Assembly (NCBI GenBank): GCA_958295925.1
Contig: CATQHL010000001.1
Coordinates: 2,466,780 to 2,530,779 of the forward strand
Length of the DNA stretch: 64,000 nt
Direction: 5' to 3'
Source: an uncultured Acidimicrobiales bacterium
GTDB taxonomy: Bacteria > Actinomycetota > Acidimicrobiia > Acidimicrobiales > CATQHL01
Under the pieces are notes generated by a model that was given only the letters and a program-made list of their open reading frames with translations, did no database searches and was not told the DNA's origin. Shown one piece after another: positions 16,886 through 27,300 of this stretch. A program made the position numbers and the translations under genes. Numbering within the stretch: position 1 is the stretch's first letter; every line of letters begins with the position of its first letter.

Positions 16886-18344
16886 ATTCGTCCACGCCTA
16901 ATCCCCAGACAGGGGCGATCTGCCCCCATACGGCTTCGGCCAGATGGTCGCCGCCGGCAATCGTCAGATGCACCCCGTCGTCGCGGCGTACCTTCACCCC
17001 GTCGATGGTCTCGGCATAGCCACCGTCGTCGCCGCTGAAGAGCCCCCAGGTGTCGACGAAGCTCACAGCCGGGTGCCGCTCCGCCCGATCCGCGTAGACG
17101 CCGTTCATCCGCTCAAGCCCCCCTGCGAGCCTGGACTCCCGCACTGGCGGCTGGCCCACCCAGACGATCTGCGTTCCTGGCTGAGAGACGAGAGCCATCA
17201 CAAAATCGACGCGACGGCAGTAGAGCTGTAGCCATTCGTCGTCGAATCGATCGAGAACATCGCCTTCGTATTCCACGTTCTGGAAGTCGTTTGCCCCGAA
17301 CATCAGTGCGATTACGTCGGGGGCGTCGCCTGTGAGAACCTCTGCGAGGTGAGCGGGCCAGTCAAAGAAGTCGGGGCGTGAGAGCCCTGTGGCGGCTCTG
17401 GTGTCGAGCTCCACGTGAACGAGGTCGCTGGGAGCTTTGCGGGCCAGCCCCTCCCCGAGGTCCCTGCTGAGGGAGTCGCCGCCAATGTATATGCGCAGCG
17501 GCTCCTCGACGCTGGGGGAGCGCGTCGTGCCGGTGGCCCTGGTCGGGGTGGCGTCGGCGAGGCAGACGCCTGGGACGGGGGCATGGGTGGTGGTGGTTGT
17601 GGTGGTAGTCGTAGTACTGGTAGTTGTGGTGGATGTCGTAGTCGGCTCTGGTGGGCTGGAGGTGGATGTCTCCACAGCAGGCTCCGTCGCCTCGTCCGGA
17701 ACTGTGTCTTCGGCGGTGCCGCTGTCAGGTGGCCTGGTCGGGGTCTCAGGGGCTGTCGTGGTGGCTGGTTCCTGGTCGGGTGGCGCACCGGGTTCTCTTA
17801 CTGGGGCCGAAACCTCCGTCGTGTCGTCGCTGAGGGGCTCGACGTTCGTCGCAACCTCCGTGGTGGGCGGGGGCGCCACCCGGGGGGGCGCAGAGGGTGT
17901 CTCCGCTTCGGTCTCCCGCACCGATCTCAGCAAGTCCTGGGCTGCTTCGCTGTTGGCGTCGCCGCCGTCTAGAGCATCCGACAGGGCGTCGGCAGGCCTG
18001 TTGAGGGAGAGGAAGTTCGCCACCCGGTCCAATATGTTCGCCGCCCCCAGGGCCACCGTGCGGGTGGTGCCGACCTCCTGCCGCTCGGCCAGGCCCACGA
18101 GGGCGCCAGAGCTCAGCAATGCCCCGAGGGCCAGCCCCAGCAGCGAACCAATCAGCACCCCTCGCCTGCTGAAGAGCCTCCTTCCAGTGGTTTCGGGCTC
18201 TTCCGAACCGCCGCGGGCGTGAGCGTCGTCCGTGGTGTCCTTGTCAAGGCGGGCGCCGGTGTCCTTGCCCAGGCGGGCGCCCGTGGTGTCCTTGCCCAGG
18301 CGGGCGTCCGGGGGGAGCCTGCTGGGGTCGAATTCAGCGTTCAC
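16884..18344 (-). CDS. Membrane-anchored SGNH/GDSL hydrolase, probable O-acetyl-handling partner of the MBOAT protein
   Basis: This 486-residue protein has a short charged N-terminus with repeats of ARLGKDT, one membrane segment (GVLIGSLLGLALGALLSSGALVGL) near residue 60, and about 200 residues of Pro/Thr/Glu-rich linker including a Thr run. The C-terminal SGNH domain has GGDSLSRDLG (block I Ser), MFGANDFQ (Asn block) and DGVHLTIAGGDHL (Asp-His block). The catalytic domain is therefore extracytoplasmic. It starts one base after the MBOAT stop, the arrangement of polysaccharide O-acetylation modules of the AlgI/AlgJ and PatA/PatB kind. It probably transfers or removes acetyl groups on an exported polymer. 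Confidence 0.85.
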   Translation of the reverse strand: MNAEFDPSRLPPDARLGKDTTGARLGKDTGARLDKDTTDDAHARGGSEEPETTGRRLFSRRGVLIGSLLGLALGALLSSGALVGLAERQEVGTTRTVALGAANILDRVANFLSLNRPADALSDALDGGDANSEAAQDLLRSVRETEAETPSAPPRVAPPPTTEVATNVEPLSDDTTEVSAPVREPGAPPDQEPATTTAPETPTRPPDSGTAEDTVPDEATEPAVETSTSSPPEPTTTSTTTTSTTTTTTTTTTHAPVPGVCLADATPTRATGTTRSPSVEEPLRIYIGGDSLSRDLGEGLARKAPSDLVHVELDTRAATGLSRPDFFDWPAHLAEVLTGDAPDVIALMFGANDFQNVEYEGDVLDRFDDEWLQLYCRRVDFVMALVSQPGTQIVWVGQPPVRESRLAGGLERMNGVYADRAERHPAVSFVDTWGLFSGDDGGYAETIDGVKVRRDDGVHLTIAGGDHLAEAVWGQIAPVWGLGVDE

Positions 18345-18345
18345 T

Positions 18346-19812
18346 TCAGAACTGGAAGTAGATGAACGGGGCTATCCCCTCAGGGCCGAACTCTTCAATG
18401 AGCATCAGCCAGAGGGCCATTCCCACCCCTGTCACAGCCGCCGGAAGGTAGGAGACCGCCAGCACTGCCCTGTCGGTGAGCTTCTGCGAGACGAAGTGCG
18501 TGGCCAGCATTCCAAGCGCAACCGTAAGGAACACCCAGGTCAGTTGCTGAGAGCCTGCCCCACCGGTGAAGAGGCGGGCGAGCACGCCGCCGGCGGCCTC
18601 GAGCGAGTCAGCGCGGAAGAAAACCCAGGTGAGGCACACGAAATGAAAGGTGATCAGCCACCCAACGACTCCCTTGACCTTGAATCCCAGGCGGCGCTCG
18701 GCCATCAGCCAGACGCCGTGCATCGCCCCCCAGATCACGAACGTCCAGCTGGCGCCGTGCCAGAGGCCGCCGAGCAGCATCGTCAAAAGCAGGTTGCGGT
18801 CGCGTCTTAGCTCGCTGCCGCGGCTGCCGCCCAGCGGAATGTAGAGGTAGTCACGCAGCCAGCGGGACAGCGAAATATGCCAGCGTCGCCAGAAGTCCCG
18901 CAGGGTGGTGGCCCGGTAGGGCTGGTCGAAGTTCAGCGGGAGTTGAATCCCCATCAGTAGGGCCACGCCAATGGCGATGTCGGTGTATCCGCTGAAGTCT
19001 GCGTAAATCTGAACGGCGTAGCCGTAGATACCCATCAGGACCTCCAGCGAGCCGAAGCGGTTGGGGAAGGCGAACACGTCGTCCACCAGCGCCTCGGCCA
19101 GATAGGTGGCGACAACCATCTTCTTGAAGAGGCCGGCGGCAATGAGGGTGCAGCCCTTTGCGAAGTCCGCCCGTAGCTTTCTGGGCTGGTTCAGCTGCGG
19201 GACGAGTTCGTTGACCCTCACGATTGGGCCCGCAACGAGCTGGGGGAAAAAGGCCAGATAGAGGGCGAAGTCGAGGGGCTTGGCAGGCTCCGCCTCCCTT
19301 CGGTAGACGTCAACCACGTAGCTGATGGCCTGGAACGTAAAGAACGAGATGCCCACCGGCAGGATGATGTTGAGGAGCTCGAAGCCGCTTTCCATCCCGA
19401 GTGACCGCAGCAGCGACTGGGCGGAATCCACGAAGAAGCCTGCGTACTTGAAGAACCCCAGGGTGGCCAGGTTCAGCGCCAGGGCCAACACGAGCACCGC
19501 CCGCCTCAGGGCGTGCCTGCGCCGCTCCTCATTGAGGGCGTGATCTTCGCCTTCCCTGGTGTCTGCCCCTTCGGGTCGCCGCGCCAGCGGGCCAGTCCGG
19601 TGGCCCAGGCGTGCGATTGCCACTGCGGCCACTTGGTTCACAACAGTGGAGACGACGATCAGGCTCACGAAGCGGGCGTCCCAAGATGCGTAGAAGTAGT
19701 AGCTGGCGGCCAGCATGAACAGCTTCCACCAGGCTCTCCTTCCCGGCATCAGCCACCCCACGGTCAGCACCACCATGAAGAAGAGCGCAAACGTGAAAGT
19801 GGGGAAGAGCAT
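18346..19812 (-). CDS. MBOAT-family O-acyltransferase (AlgI/PatA-like)
   Basis: This 488-residue multi-pass membrane protein has the MBOAT pattern. It starts LFPTFTFALFFMVV and contains an AGPIVR segment near residue 190. It also has FSGYTDIAIGVALLMG, NFDQPYRATTLRDFWRRWHISLSRWLRDYLYIPLGGSR and the catalytic-His region LLGGLWHGASWTFVIWG. These are the hallmarks of AlgI-type enzymes that pass acyl groups across the membrane for polysaccharide O-acetylation. It is the first gene of a two-gene unit with the SGNH hydrolase. Acceptor polymer unknown. Confidence 0.93.
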   Translation of the reverse strand: MLFPTFTFALFFMVVLTVGWLMPGRRAWWKLFMLAASYYFYASWDARFVSLIVVSTVVNQVAAVAIARLGHRTGPLARRPEGADTREGEDHALNEERRRHALRRAVLVLALALNLATLGFFKYAGFFVDSAQSLLRSLGMESGFELLNIILPVGISFFTFQAISYVVDVYRREAEPAKPLDFALYLAFFPQLVAGPIVRVNELVPQLNQPRKLRADFAKGCTLIAAGLFKKMVVATYLAEALVDDVFAFPNRFGSLEVLMGIYGYAVQIYADFSGYTDIAIGVALLMGIQLPLNFDQPYRATTLRDFWRRWHISLSRWLRDYLYIPLGGSRGSELRRDRNLLLTMLLGGLWHGASWTFVIWGAMHGVWLMAERRLGFKVKGVVGWLITFHFVCLTWVFFRADSLEAAGGVLARLFTGGAGSQQLTWVFLTVALGMLATHFVSQKLTDRAVLAVSYLPAAVTGVGMALWLMLIEEFGPEGIAPFIYFQF

Positions 19813-19920
19813 GTCGGGCTAGTTCTCAGGCATGCCCAGCCAAGGGCTGCCGGCGGCGTTCCGGCTTAGTTGCAGCACCGACCGGCCCCGCCGGCGTGCC
19901 TGATTCTTCAGTGCTCCGCG

Positions 19921-20853
19921 CTAGCGGAGGTGCGGCATGACCTCCTCCGCCATTTGCGCCAAAATGTCTGCCACCGATTCGCTGCTCCAGTTGAAGTCGG
20001 GGATGATCACCTCGTCCACCCCCAGGTCGACATATCGCCTCAGCGTCTCTGCGACCTGCTCGGACGTCCCCGTCACCAGCGGATGCGCGTCCTCGAGCAG
20101 ATCGGCTCGACGAGACTCTGCGACCGATTGGTCGGTGAACCCCACCAGCAGCGCCACCGAGCGCTCCACCTCAGCCGGATCACGGCCCTCGGCCTCGCAG
20201 GCACGGTCGAGCACCGAGAGCTTCGACGCCATGACCTCTGGCGACGCCCACACGTTCCACTCGTCGGCGTAGCGGGCTGCGATTGGAATGGTGCGTCGCT
20301 CGCCCCCGCCCCCGATCATCAAAGGCATCGGCCCGGCCGGCTTCGGGGCGAGCGGAGCGCCCTCCAGGCGGTAGTGCCGCCCCGCAAAGTCCGTCCGCTG
20401 GTTGGAGATCAGCCCCTTGATGATGATGCAGGCCTCCTCGAGTCGGTCTAAGCGCTCGCCGGCCGTCCCGTAATGAATGCCGTAGCGTCGGTGCTCGTTT
20501 TCCTGCCACCCCGCGCCCAGTCCCAGCACCACGCGCCCTCCCGATACGAGGTCGATGGTGGCCGCTGTCTTTGCCAGCACCGCTGGATGCCGGTAGGTGT
20601 TGCCCGCGACCATCGTCCCCAGCCGGACGCGTGGCACGACGGCGGCCAGCGCCGCCAGCAACGCCCACGCCTCGTGGACAGGCCCGAGCTCGGGATCCTC
20701 GTCTGGGTAGGTCTTGTCTGTGTATCCCTCCGGCGGGGGCATGAAGTGGTCGGGAACCCACACGCTGTGCCAGCCGGCTGCCTCGGCGGCCAGGCAGGCG
20801 GAGCGAAAGTGTTCGAAGTCGTTGCTGGTGTCCAGCCAAAATCCAAATCGCAT
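19921..20853 (-). CDS. LLM-class F420-dependent oxidoreductase
   Basis: This 310-residue luciferase-like TIM-barrel protein starts MRFGFWLDTSNDFEHF. It has WHSVWVPDHF, VRLGTMVAGNTYRHPAVLAKTAATIDLVSGGRVVLGLGAGW and MIGGGGERRT. These correspond to the coenzyme F420/FMN-binding and barrel segments of actinobacterial LLM proteins. The near-universal GRxxLGLGAGW block is intact. The substrate is unknown. It lies 193 nt downstream of the methyltransferase gene on the same strand, with a direct repeat in the gap. Confidence 0.9.
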   Translation of the reverse strand: MRFGFWLDTSNDFEHFRSACLAAEAAGWHSVWVPDHFMPPPEGYTDKTYPDEDPELGPVHEAWALLAALAAVVPRVRLGTMVAGNTYRHPAVLAKTAATIDLVSGGRVVLGLGAGWQENEHRRYGIHYGTAGERLDRLEEACIIIKGLISNQRTDFAGRHYRLEGAPLAPKPAGPMPLMIGGGGERRTIPIAARYADEWNVWASPEVMASKLSVLDRACEAEGRDPAEVERSVALLVGFTDQSVAESRRADLLEDAHPLVTGTSEQVAETLRRYVDLGVDEVIIPDFNWSSESVADILAQMAEEVMPHLR

Positions 20854-20944
20854 ACCGCCATTATTGCGTGTCTCAGGCTCTGAGGCTTGGATAGGGGAGT
20901 TGCTCGGCTAGGCGAGGACGGCCAGCGGTGGGCAGGGCCGAGGG

Positions 20945-21009
20945 GGTGCTGTGAGCGGGGTTTGGCTTGCGGCTGGCGGGGCTGGGCGGTGCTGTGAGCG
21001 GGGTTTGGC
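20945..21009. repeat. 22-bp direct repeat pair
   Basis: The same 22 bases, beginning GGTGCTGTGAGCGG, occur at 20945-20966 and 20988-21009, 43 nt apart. They lie in the non-coding gap between the LLM oxidoreductase start and the methyltransferase stop. Confidence 0.75.
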
Positions 21010-21046
21010 CGCTAGGCACGGCAGGGCTAAACGGCCTGCCTCAACC

Positions 21047-24000
21047 TCAGTCGGGGAGCTCGCGCAGCACTGTGGCGGCCTCACCTGTCTTTTTGTCGAA
21101 GGTGGCATAGAAGAGCTGCAGGTCGTCCCAGTAGTCCTCCATCCCGATCGACTTGAGTATGAGGCGATCCACCTTGTCGGTTATGTGCCTGGCCGCCTTT
21201 ACGTCGTAGTTTCCGTAGTAGGCGCCTGCGGCTTTGGAGTAGAACAGGTTGTTGCTGAGGATTACTTGGAGTTCGCATGCGAAAGTCGCAGCCTCGGCAT
21301 GCACTTCCGGACTAGCCGGAATGGGCATCGAGCAGAGCCCCGACTTTGTAACGTCAAATTCGTCGCTCGTGGCTGCCCACCAGAGAAGACCGATTTTGCT
21401 GAGGGTAAAAGCGAATGCAGCATCTCGTGAAACAGAGTCAATAAACTCAATGTAGGATACTTTTGATTGCTTGATCCGCGTCTTATTGAGACTGTAGGCA
21501 GGAGGCTCTTCAAGAAAGGTGCTGAGGAAGAAATAAGCAACACTCTTAAAGCCTAGTTCTTGTGTCCCTTTTTTGGAAGAGAACGATCCAATTGTCCTGT
21601 CTTGATCAATGAGACTTGTAATAAGATCTGACTGACGAGTCGAACCGATTCTTATCCAGTCAACATTTTCTGCGAGCGTCGAGGGAAGTCGAGTGTAGCG
21701 AATGGTCGGAAAGAGATGTTCACGATATTCCGTAATCCATCGGTTGAGGCGCGTGACAGATGTATCTCTAGTTTGCTCCTTTTCACCCTCTAATCCCATG
21801 ATAATGCTACTCCTGACTTTGATTCCAAAATGAAAGAGTTGCGAGGGGCCCCGTGCAAAAGTGGATATCCAAAGTCGTGAAAGAGCTTCCGCAGCGACTT
21901 TTCTTGCCTTGACATACTTATTTCCGAATTGGAAGGAGATTGGCAGTATCATGGCGAAGCGTCCTGCAGGTCTTACTAGATGCAACGCTCGTTCCAAACA
22001 GGGGGCATAGATGTCTGGTAAACCCCCAGTCTGATAGCCCTGCCACCTGTAACCCTCCACTTTCTTTCGGCTGATGTATGGAGGATTTCCGATAACTACG
22101 TCGAAGCCACCTGCTTGTTGCACTTGCGGAAACTCGATGCACCAGTGAAAGGGACTATGAGATCCTACCCACTCTTCCAAGCTTGACTGTTCGGCTCTGG
22201 CCTTGTAGAGCAAGTCATCAAGACTGTTTCGATTCTGCGTCAAACGTTGATTGAGGTCACTCTTGAGTTGAGCTACACGTTCTGGGTTGTCTGCTCTTTT
22301 CTGTGCTTCAACGAATTCATTGTAAGTGCGACTGAAGGTTGAGGCAGTCGCAATAATTTTGTCAAGTTTTGCTGAGCCAAGCAAATCCCTACCTAGTCTT
22401 GACTCAGCGTCCTGCTTGTGGGCAATGCCTACTAGCAGATTGCCTGTCTTGATGTTGAAGTCGAGGTCGGGGAGCGGTTCAATCTGCTCTTTGCTGTCCA
22501 GCTGGGCGGCCAGCTTCAGGAAAAGTCGCAGGCGGGCTATCTCAGCAGCCTCGGGCATCAAATCGAGGCCGTAGAGGTTTCTGAGCATGGTCGTCTTCAG
22601 AATGAAGTAATCACGGTTCGGGTGCTCCCTGGCCTCCGTCAAGAACCGGGCAGGCGCCCCGCTCGAAGCCAACTCCTCGGCGCGTTCAATAAGCGTGAGG
22701 TACATCTCGTAGAGCACGTCGAGGGTGGCGAAGAGGAAAGCCCCCGACCCGCAGGTCGGATCGAGAATCTTCAGGTCGGCCAAGACACCGAAGGCGTTTT
22801 CAACCTCGAGCGTCGAGCCGAGCGTTGAGAGGTAGTCCTCGATTAACTGTCGAAGGTTGAGGTTGGCTGTTACCGCTGCGTCGGCGTCGGCGATACTGTT
22901 GCTTTCAAGCTCTTTCCAAAGCCGCCGATAGTGCTCAATGCGGTCGTTGGTCTCCCACCAGGACTCGCCCGGCAGGCCGAGGAAATCCGGTGCCTTCTCG
23001 AAGCGCTCCTCCTCCGGCATGCTTTCCCAGGCGTCCTTCCACGTGGGAAATTTCTGGGGGGGGGGGGGTATTCACGTTAGAGTTGGCAAGCCATTCTTCT
23101 GCCCCGTGGCGTACCGACTCGTGTATGTAGCGATCGGGGTCGGCGCTCAGGAGAACCCACGGCGAGTTCTCCTCTGGGGGCGAGAGCCGGTCAATGTAAG
23201 CCGGGATGATCGTCGACGCGGCCATATAGCCGGTTATGTCCCCCTTGGTGTAGTAGGCGCCCTGCTCCTTCTGGTTGACGTATTGCTCGAAGATGTAACC
23301 CAGAACGTCGGGGTTGATCTCGTTGGCCTTAAGCGTGGGGCGCTCGTCGAGGTGCCATTGGTATTTGTCGAAGAATTTGAGCGTCGACTCGAAGGCCGCG
23401 TCGGGAATGTTGATGTCGTAGCTCATCTCAAGCTGGTGCCGCAGAAAAATCCCTCCACCCACATATGGCACGTTCCCGACTAGGCGCGCCATGTCAGGGT
23501 CGGAGAAAACATTCTCGTGCGAGCCCAGTCCTTCGTGAAAGAGCGCCTGCAGGAATCCGCCAAAAAAACCGCACGGGGCGTCGTCTCCAGGATTCTCGAG
23601 AAACTTCCACAACCGATTTCGCAGATAGTAGAGGTCATCGTCGAGAAAGCCCTTCTTCTGCAGGAAGTAGACGAGCATCAAGCGGTTCATAAGAACAGAG
23701 CAGTACCAGGAGACCTCCTTGGAACCCTCGGGTATTCCCTCAATGTTCTCCTGCAGGCGCCTGTGGTGCTCGTGAAACTCTTTGTAGAACTTCTTCGTCA
23801 CCTTCTCAGCGGAAAACGAGTGCCGCACCCTCGCCAGCACTTGCACGACCGTCAAAGAATCCTCTTCCGACAGCGAGAACGAAGCAGTGCTGAGACGCTG
23901 GATCAGGTCGTCGTTGCGGGTCCCAGGAACATACCTGTGCAACACCAACTTGTAGCCGCCCGAAGGGCGCTGCTCAGGCCACCACCAGATCTGTTCGCCA

Positions 24001-24284
24001 CCCTTGGTGCAGCCACCCTCGGTGACCACGAGAAGCCTTTCCCTGTTCAGGCGGGAAATCCGGCGCTCCAAGATGCGTCGCGCAGCGGCGTCGCGCGTCC
24101 TGCCCTCTATCAGCCAGACCCCCACGCCGCGTTTCTGGGCGATCTGCCTGGCCGACAGGCCTTTTTCGGAATCCTCAACCGTCGCTGCAGGCTGCAGCGG
24201 GTTGTCCCAGCCGAGTTTGTTGAAGAGGTCTTGGAAGTCCCCCCGGTCGAGCAGGTCGCGTATCCGGTCTTGGTTGAGGCTCAC
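21047..24284 (-). CDS. Eco57I-class adenine-specific DNA methyltransferase, frame interrupted at a 13-base homopolymer
   Basis: Two frames together encode one protein of about 1079 residues. The upstream part (24284 to about 23069) starts MSLNQDRIRDLLDRGDFQDLF and reaches QKEQGAYYTKGDITGYM, typical just before the catalytic domain. The downstream part carries SAM motif I LDPTCGSGAFLF and catalytic motif IV GNPPY, followed by GLPDIYAPCLERAL. The switch occurs at a poly-C tract (poly-G on +, 23056-23068). With 13 bases the first frame runs on to a stop at 22935; with 12 or 15 it would continue as QKFPTWKDAWESMPEEER into the methyltransferase domain. It lies directly downstream of the PLD/helicase gene. 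Possible states are phase-OFF, a real pseudogene or an assembly error. I saw no certain nuclease motif. Confidence 0.85.
23056..23068. repeat. Poly-G/C tract of 13 bases in the methyltransferase gene
   Basis: Thirteen consecutive G on the + strand sit inside the coding region, at the junction of the two reading frames. Tracts of this kind slip during replication and switch genes on and off in bacterial contingency loci. They are also a common source of sequencing error. Confidence 0.9.
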
Positions 24285-24290
24285 GCCCGC

Positions 24291-24376
24291 AACCCTAGCG
24301 AGCAGGCATTAACCCTAGCGAGCAGGCATTGGAAGCCTAGTGAGCAGACGCTTTGAGTCCTAACGAGCAGACAATT
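24291..24376. repeat. Degenerate tandem repeat spanning the helicase stop codon
   Basis: Two identical 20-bp units (24291-24310 and 24311-24330, AACCCTAGCGAGCAGGCATT) are followed by two diverged units of 23-24 bp that keep CCTAxxGAGCAG. The diverged units encode the last residues and the stop of the helicase gene. The identical ones lie in the 52-nt gap before the methyltransferase. Confidence 0.75.
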
Positions 24377-27300
24377 TGAAGGTCGTCGTCGGCCAGATCG
24401 GGTTCGGGCAAGCACAGTCGGTCTTCGTGATGCAGTTGGACGAGCAGGTCGGCGAGGTCGTCTGTGCTGCGCTCTCGCAGCGCCCGCGCGAGCACCTGCG
24501 TGGCCGATTCCCGCAGCGGGCGGCGGAACAGGCTGTCGAGGGCCGCGTTCAGGTCGTCCTCAAATAGCGAGCCGGCGAATTGATCCAGGTTGTTGTGGAG
24601 CCTGTCCCAGCAGCGCTTGCGGATGCCGGAGAGCGCCCCTGCGGCGTGCAAGGCGGGTGCCGTTAGAGGCCCGGAGACCGCCGCCTGCACCAACTCGTGG
24701 TGATTCCCCAGGGGGCTCAGCGCCTCGGCGTCCGGCCCGCAGCGGGCGAGTTTCAGCGCCTCGGCGGGGGTGAGCAATTCCGCCGAGCCGCCCCCTGCCG
24801 CGCCGTCCCTAGCCGTGCCGCCCTCTGCCGCGTCGCCCCCTGCCGCGCCATCTCCCACCTCGTCTGGGGTAAAGGCCAGGGCGTCGAACCCCAGGGCGCT
24901 CCGTGCGTAGGTGACGACACCCGTCGGGGCGCCCTCGCTTCGGCGAGTTGCATACACCACGTCGGGCAGGCTCTCCACCTTCGCCTTAAGGCCGGGGTCG
25001 GCTTCGATGGCCCGGCGCCAGATCTCATACGCCAGCGACACGGGGTCTACGTCCTCGGCCTCCTCGTCGTCCTCCGGCCCGGAGCGTTCGTCGTAGAGAC
25101 CTCGAATCACCCGCATCTCGCCCCGATCGCCGAAGAAAGACTCGTCAGAGCCGAACACGGCGGCGTTTTCCTCGAGGCGGCGGCGAATGCGACTGCGCAG
25201 ATTGATCACCTCCTCCACGTCGTCGGCGGGCAGGAAGGAGTAGACGAGCACCTTTGGCGACTTCTGGCCGATGCGGTCCACCCGCCCGGCGCGCTGGATG
25301 ATCTTGACGATCGCCCAGGGCAGGTCGAAGTTGACCACGATGTGGGCGTCCTGGAGGTTCTGCCCCTCTGAGAGGACGTCGGTGGAGACAAGCACCCGAA
25401 GTTCGGTCTCGCCCTCCCCAAGGGCGCCCAGATCGGCGTTTGTAAGAGGCGAGAAGCGCCTGGCAAGGCTGGTCGGGTTGTCCGTGTCCCCTGAAACCCA
25501 TTCCACCGATTTCACGCCCCGGCGGGCGAGCGCACCGGCCACGTATTCGGCGGTGTCCCGGTACTCGGTGAACACCAGCACCTTCTCTCTGGGGTGCCTC
25601 TCTGTCAAGAGCCGCTCGAGGGCGTCGAGTTTGGAGTCATTTTCCTGCCGCCAGGTGCCGAAGCGCTCAAGCATCCCCTGCAGAACGCCGACGTCGTCTA
25701 GCAGGTCGCGCTCAAGCTCGTCGGAGAACAGACCGCTGTCTATCCACCGCACCTGCCTTCCGCCGCTGGCCCGCAGATTGTCGTACGCGCTTTCCGCCGC
25801 CTTCGCCCAGTGCTCCGGGGCGCGAGACTCCAAAGCCGGCCGTGCGCAGCCGCCAAGCACCGCCTCGTCGCCCTCCTCGGGCGTCTCGTCGTCGAGCAGC
25901 GTCTCAGCCATCGGGCCAATGGGTAGCTCATCGCCTCGGCGAAGCGCCGTCAGCCAGATCCAGTTGCGCAGAAGATGGCGCTCCAGGCTCAAGATGAACG
26001 AGGCCCCCGAACTCGAGAGGCGCTTGTAGAGCATGATCAGCGTCACCCCCTTCAGGTTGCCCTGCAGCGCCCTGCGGAGGTCATCGACTATCTTCGCCTG
26101 CCCCCCTGTCGCCGGGGCGGCGTCCTCGTCGAGGTAGCGGGCCGCCGAGTATCTGGGGAGACGGAGGCTCGCAATTTCTCCCAGCGTCCGTTCGGAGACC
26201 ATCTCAGCGGCGGGATCGGCCGCACCAAGCAGGTGGCGGAGGGGCTCGGGCGCTCGCTCCGGGAAGTAGAAGCGCCCACCCTCGGCGAAGTTCAGGTACT
26301 TGCGCCCGGCTTCGTCGGTCTCTGCGTAGTTGTCAACTATGAATCGGCGGGTGCGCCTCACCAGAAACTGCGACATGAGGCGCTGCCAGTCGTCGGGGTC
26401 TTCACTGATGCGGAATGCCTTGAGCGTCTGCGGCTTGCCGTCGCATTTCCGCATGAACTCCTGCCTGTCCATCTGGGAGATGGCGCGATCCGGCGAGATG
26501 CCCAGGTTCGTGTCGTCACCGACGAACAGCGCCAACTGGTTGGCCGTGTCGGCGAATTCGACGTTGTACGGGGTTGCGGTGAGCAGTATCACCTTCGACT
26601 CGTTGCGTTCGATGTAGTCCTTCAGCGCTGCGTAGTCCTGCCGTGTTCTGCGGCGAAGGTTGTGGCTCTCGTCCACGAGAACAACCCTGTAGCGGCGCAT
26701 GTCGTCGAGCTCCCTGGTGGCCATCGACAAGGGGAGCACCTTGGCAAACAGCCTGTGGGCGTGGACGTAGCCCTCCCACATCTCCACGAGGTTGCGCGGG
26801 CAGACCACGAGCGTCTCTGTGCCTCGCTCCTCCTGCCAGAGGCGGGCGATGGCGGTGCCCACGATGGTCTTTCCCAATCCCACGACGTCGCCGATCATCA
26901 CCCCGTTGTGCTTGTCCAGAATCCTGGCGGCGATCTGGACGGCTGCAGCCTGGAAGTCCAGCAGGGCGGAGCGCATCTCCTTGGGCAGACCGTACTGCAC
27001 CAGCCCCTCCCGGGCGTCCCGCGAGAGGTGGTAGGCCATCTTCAGGTAGACCAGGTACGGGCTGAGCAGCCGCTCCGACGCCCAGGACTCCTCGAGGATG
27101 CCGATGAGGTCGTCGGTCACGTCGATGCTGAACTGGTCGCCCCAGCGGTCTTCGAACCAGTCGTGGAGCTTTCCGGTTGCGTCGTGGTCGAGGACGTCCA
27201 CGTTCAACTCCCCCTGCTTCACCAGCCCAGCGAAGGTCAGGTTGGACGAGCCCACGTATCCGGTTCTGGGATTGTCGGGGCTGGCGCGGTGGCAGAGGTA

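Noticed and set aside
17560..17640. Short tandem repeats in the SGNH gene as a mobile or regulatory element
   Set aside because: They simply encode the Thr-rich part of the linker.
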